The position numbers were made by a program, and so were the translations under genes. From Myxococcota bacterium (GTDB taxonomy: Bacteria > Myxococcota_A > UBA9160 > UBA6930), in NCBI GenBank assembly GCA_028277885.1, contig JANQFK010000034.1:1-64000 (forward strand): DNA of 64,000 bases, written 5' to 3'. This document shows, in pieces, positions 54,939-64,000 of this stretch; the first letter of the stretch is position 1, and every line of letters begins with the position of its first letter. A model generated the notes under the pieces. It was not told the DNA's origin. It saw only the letters and a program-made list of their open reading frames with translations, and ran no database searches.

Positions 54939-55480
54939 TGGCCCGCAGCGCCGCCGCCCGCCGCTACGCCCGCGCGCTCTTCCAGCTCGCCGAGGAGGAG
55001 GGCCGCGTCACCCCGGTGCGCGAGGCCCTCTCCGGCTTCGACGCGCTGCTCGCCGAGAACGCCGATCTCGGCGAGGTGCTGCTCCAGCCCCTGCACCCGG
55101 TGGCGGAGCGCCGCTCGGTGCTGGAGAAGGTCACCGAGCAGGCCGGCCTCGACCCCCTGCTGCGCCACTTCTACGCGTTCCTGATCGACCAGCGGCGCCT
55201 GGTCGACCTCGACGCGATCCGCGCCGAGTACGAGCGCCTCGCCGACGAGCAGGCCGGCGTCACCAAGGCGCTCGTGCGCAGCGCGAGCCCGCTCTCCGAC
55301 GCCCAGGTCGCCCGCCTGCGCGACGCCCTCGCGGCGCGCACCGGCCGCCGGATCGAGCTCGAGGTCGACGTCGACCCGGATCTGCTCGGCGGCGTCGTGG
55401 CCACCGTGGGCGACGTCGTCTACGACGGCAGCCTGCGCACCCAGCTCTCCCACCTCCGCGCCAGCCTGACCCGGAGCTGA
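54938..55480 (+). CDS. atpH: ATP synthase F1 subunit delta
   Basis: 180 residues, the OSCP/delta subunit that joins the stalk to the F1 head: RYARALFQLAEEEGRV at the start, HFYAFLIDQRRLVDLDAI in the middle and VDPDLLGGVVATVGDVVYDGSLRTQL near the end. Length normal. Confidence 0.95.
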   Translation: MARSAAARRYARALFQLAEEEGRVTPVREALSGFDALLAENADLGEVLLQPLHPVAERRSVLEKVTEQAGLDPLLRHFYAFLIDQRRLVDLDAIRAEYERLADEQAGVTKALVRSASPLSDAQVARLRDALAARTGRRIELEVDVDPDLLGGVVATVGDVVYDGSLRTQLSHLRASLTRS

Positions 55481-55527
55481 CGGGCGGAGCTGGACGGCGA
55501 AGCGGAACGCACCCAGAACCCTCGTAA

Positions 55528-59396
<3,869 letters not shown>

Positions 59397-59397
<1 letters not shown>

Positions 59398-59828
59398 TGG
59401 CGTTCGAGCTCACCATCGTGACGCCCGAGGGCGAGGCCTTCCGGGGCGAGGTCGACTCGGTGATCCTGCCCGGCACCGAGGGCGACTTCGGCGTGCTGGG
59501 CGGCCACGAGCCGTTCCTCACCGGGCTGCGCATCGGGCCCGCCGAGCTCCAGCCCGCCGGCGACGGCGACACCCTCTACGCCGCGCTCTCGGGCGGCTAC
59601 GCGGAGGTCCACGGCCGCGAGGTGACCGTGATGGCGCCGACCTGCGAGTTCGCCCACGAGATCGACTCGGGCCGCGCCGAGGTGGCGCGCGAGCGCGCCC
59701 AGCGGATGCTCGGCGAGATGCGCTCCACCGCCGACGGCGAGGAGCTCTACGACGAGTACCAGGACGCGTACTCCCGGGCCCTCACGCGCCTGAACGTCTC
59801 CAAGAAGCAGGAGCAGTTCAAGCACTAG
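59397..59828 (+). CDS. atpC: ATP synthase F1 subunit epsilon
   Basis: 143 residues: LTIVTPEGEAFRGEVDSVIL, PGTEGDFGVLGGHEPFLTGL and a two-helix C-terminus (ARERAQRMLGEMRS). It couples and regulates the rotor. Last gene of the plus-strand atp operon; a hairpin follows at 59849-59877. Confidence 0.95.
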
Positions 59829-59848
59829 GGCAGGGCTTTCTGGACTTC

Positions 59849-59877
59849 GCGCCAGCCCGCGGGAGGCGGGCCGGCGC
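59849..59877 (+). terminator. Hairpin downstream of atpC
   Basis: GCGCC-A-GCCCGC pairs with GCGGGC-C-GGCGC around a five-base loop, one mismatch, 21 bases after the atpC stop. There is no T-run. A second small stem, GCGCCC-TAT-GGGCGC, follows near 59885. A transcription end here is likely but not proven. Confidence 0.5.
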
Positions 59878-60005
59878 TGCGCGCGCCCTATGGGCGCTTG
59901 CATTCTTGCATCTCCCAGCATCCTGCACGGGCTCGCTCGCGCCGCTTCGCCTTCGCGCGGGGCTTCTTCGGAGCGCTGCGTCGGGGAGACGGCTGCGGGC
60001 GCCTG

Positions 60006-60509
60006 CTACCTCGCTGTGAGGTAGTCCTCGTCGAAGGGGGAGAGGTGCGTGCCGGTGGGGGAGAAGATGCCTTCGCACATGACCGTCTCGTAGTAGTAGG
60101 CGAAGACGACGATGGGGGTGTCGGCGCGGATGGCGGCCGCGTAGGTGGCGGCGATGGCGTCGCACTCGGGCGGGGGGTCGGACTCGTTGTTGCACATGAC
60201 GGTCGGGTACTCGGCGGAGGGGCTCGCCAGCAGGGCGCTCACGAAGGCGTCGTCGTAGAGGGTCGCGTTGGCGCGGATCACCTCGCCGAGGGGCGCGATG
60301 GCGGGCAGGCGGCAGCCGAGCTCGCGCAGCTCCGGGGAGCCGGGTCCGCCGTAGGAGTACATCGAGAGACGGGTCTGCCAGAGCAGGCTCTCGCCCTCGT
60401 CGCTGCGCAGGAAGCGCACCGCGTGGTGGCCGGCGACCGCCACCAGCACCAGGCCGAGCACCACCATGACCCGCATGGCGACGTCGAAGGCGGAGCGGGG
60501 AGACGCCAT
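60006..60509 (-). CDS. Hypothetical membrane-anchored or exported protein
   Basis: 167 residues. A hydrophobic segment (VMVVLGLVLVAVAGHHAV) near the N-terminus acts as anchor or signal. The rest is predicted to be outside, with four cysteines (GCRLPAIAP, VMCNNESDPPPEC, VMCEGIFSP) that could form two disulfides. I recognise no family. It follows the MXAN_5187-like gene by 14 bases on the same strand, so the two may work together. Confidence 0.7.
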   Translation of the reverse strand: MASPRSAFDVAMRVMVVLGLVLVAVAGHHAVRFLRSDEGESLLWQTRLSMYSYGGPGSPELRELGCRLPAIAPLGEVIRANATLYDDAFVSALLASPSAEYPTVMCNNESDPPPECDAIAATYAAAIRADTPIVVFAYYYETVMCEGIFSPTGTHLSPFDEDYLTAR

Positions 60510-60523
60510 GGCGCGAGGATCGC

Positions 60524-61081
60524 TCAGGTCTTGTGGGGAATCGCCTTGAGCTTCGCCTTGCCGCTCTCGACCACCACCTTGAAGTCCACCCCGGCGCAGC
60601 CGTACTTGGCCCGGATGGCCTGCTCCTGCTTGGCGAGGAGCGCGGTGAGCTTCTGGCGGTCGAGCGAGGCGACGTCCTGGCCGCAGGCCTGGCGGGCGGC
60701 CACGTAGGCCTCGTAGATGTCGCCCTGGGGCCGGGCCGCGGTGGGCCTCTCCGTCGCCCCGACCCGCCGGCCCTGGTTGAGGTTGGCCTTGAAGACGTGG
60801 CGCTCGTAGGTGCCCTGCTCGATCTTGCGCACGGTCTCGTCCCAGTGCCGCCGGAACGAGAAGTAGCGGGCCCGCAGGTTGTTGAACTTGAAGCGGAAGC
60901 CCGTGTTCTGGATGGGGACCTGGGCGTACAGCGCGATCATCTTCTGGACCTCGGCCTTGAGGACCGAGGGCTCCCGGGGGCGCGAGCCCAGGAAGTGCTG
61001 CTCGTACTCGTTCTTGAGCTGCTTGATCTTGACCTCGAGGAGCTTGAGGTCCTCCTCGATGTCGTTCCCGAACTGCGCCAT
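60524..61081 (-). CDS. MXAN_5187-family-like coiled-coil protein
   Basis: 185 residues, soluble. A long N-terminal helix (DIEEDLKLLEVKIKQLKNEY, EQHFLGSRPREPSVLKAEVQ) is followed by NTGFRFKFNNLRARYFSFRR and a C-terminal domain rich in Ala/Gln/Lys (DRQKLTALLAKQEQAIRAKY). The pattern resembles the C-terminal domain of MXAN_5187-type proteins, known mostly from deltaproteobacteria. The exact function is not known to me. Confidence 0.75.
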   Translation of the reverse strand: MAQFGNDIEEDLKLLEVKIKQLKNEYEQHFLGSRPREPSVLKAEVQKMIALYAQVPIQNTGFRFKFNNLRARYFSFRRHWDETVRKIEQGTYERHVFKANLNQGRRVGATERPTAARPQGDIYEAYVAARQACGQDVASLDRQKLTALLAKQEQAIRAKYGCAGVDFKVVVESGKAKLKAIPHKT

Positions 61082-61172
61082 CCCCGAAGGATCGGCGAAC
61101 CCGCGCGCCCTCTTTAGTGTGTATTTCCCCTCATATGTTCCTGGCGGGGGGAGCCCCTAGACTCGGCGCGCC

Positions 61173-64000
<2,828 letters not shown>

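Noticed and set aside
59829-60005. tRNA or small RNA gene after atpC
   Set aside because: No cloverleaf could be drawn; only GC-rich hairpins are present.

Overview
This is a GC-rich (by eye about 70% or more) bacterial chromosome segment with dense, short-spaced genes. Several features point to a deltaproteobacterial or Myxococcota-like lineage, but this is inference from gene content and I could not search a database. They are: an ATP synthase split into an F0 cluster and a larger cluster with duplicated b subunits, a ParA-ParB-bactofilin cluster, a protein resembling the MXAN_5187 family, and a TIGR03790-like secreted protein. GTG and TTG starts are common, and many genes overlap by 1-11 bases.

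Layout. 1-2541: chromosomal integron, with at least two attC sites, a lipoprotein cassette, a cassette junction with attI, a pair of palindromic operators, and the integrase intI reading away from the array. 2551-21345: ordinary metabolic and envelope genes (two VOC proteins, CarS-like membrane enzyme, Na+/Ca2+ exchanger, nth, quinone oxidoreductase, lytic transglycosylase, YhbY, CaiB/AMACR, esterase, SKI2-like helicase, GST, epoxide-hydrolase-like enzyme, AhpD-like protein, MocR regulator). 21468-25154: a visibly lower-GC island with a MerR/DUF433 plus PIN-like toxin-antitoxin pair, an IS1595-family transposase and a Fic protein. 25278-36442: surA-like, uvrA, a CPBP membrane protein, two large secreted calcium-repeat proteins and tmk.

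37018-59828 is the replication-origin neighbourhood. On the minus strand lie atpE-atpB-atpI-atpZ, hemL, gyrA, gyrB and dnaN. On the plus strand lie rpmH, rnpA, yidD, yidC, jag, rsmG, parA, parB, bactofilin and atpF'-F-H-A-G-D-C. The strand switch at about 46.8-47.1 kb is the best candidate for oriC. dnaA, recF, mnmE and mnmG, usual neighbours here, are absent. Two parS-like sites sit on the start region of rsmG.

59829-64000: two unknown or poorly known proteins, nagA, bioD and the C-terminal part of bioF.

The main non-coding signals are three copies of a palindrome-forming repeat containing GGGACGTTCCTTCC, a second repeat downstream of nth and tmk, a perfect TGTGA-N6-TCACA site, paired TGCGTCA half-sites, and a perfect 20-bp inverted repeat between gyrA and hemL. 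I saw no rRNA, tRNA or CRISPR array.
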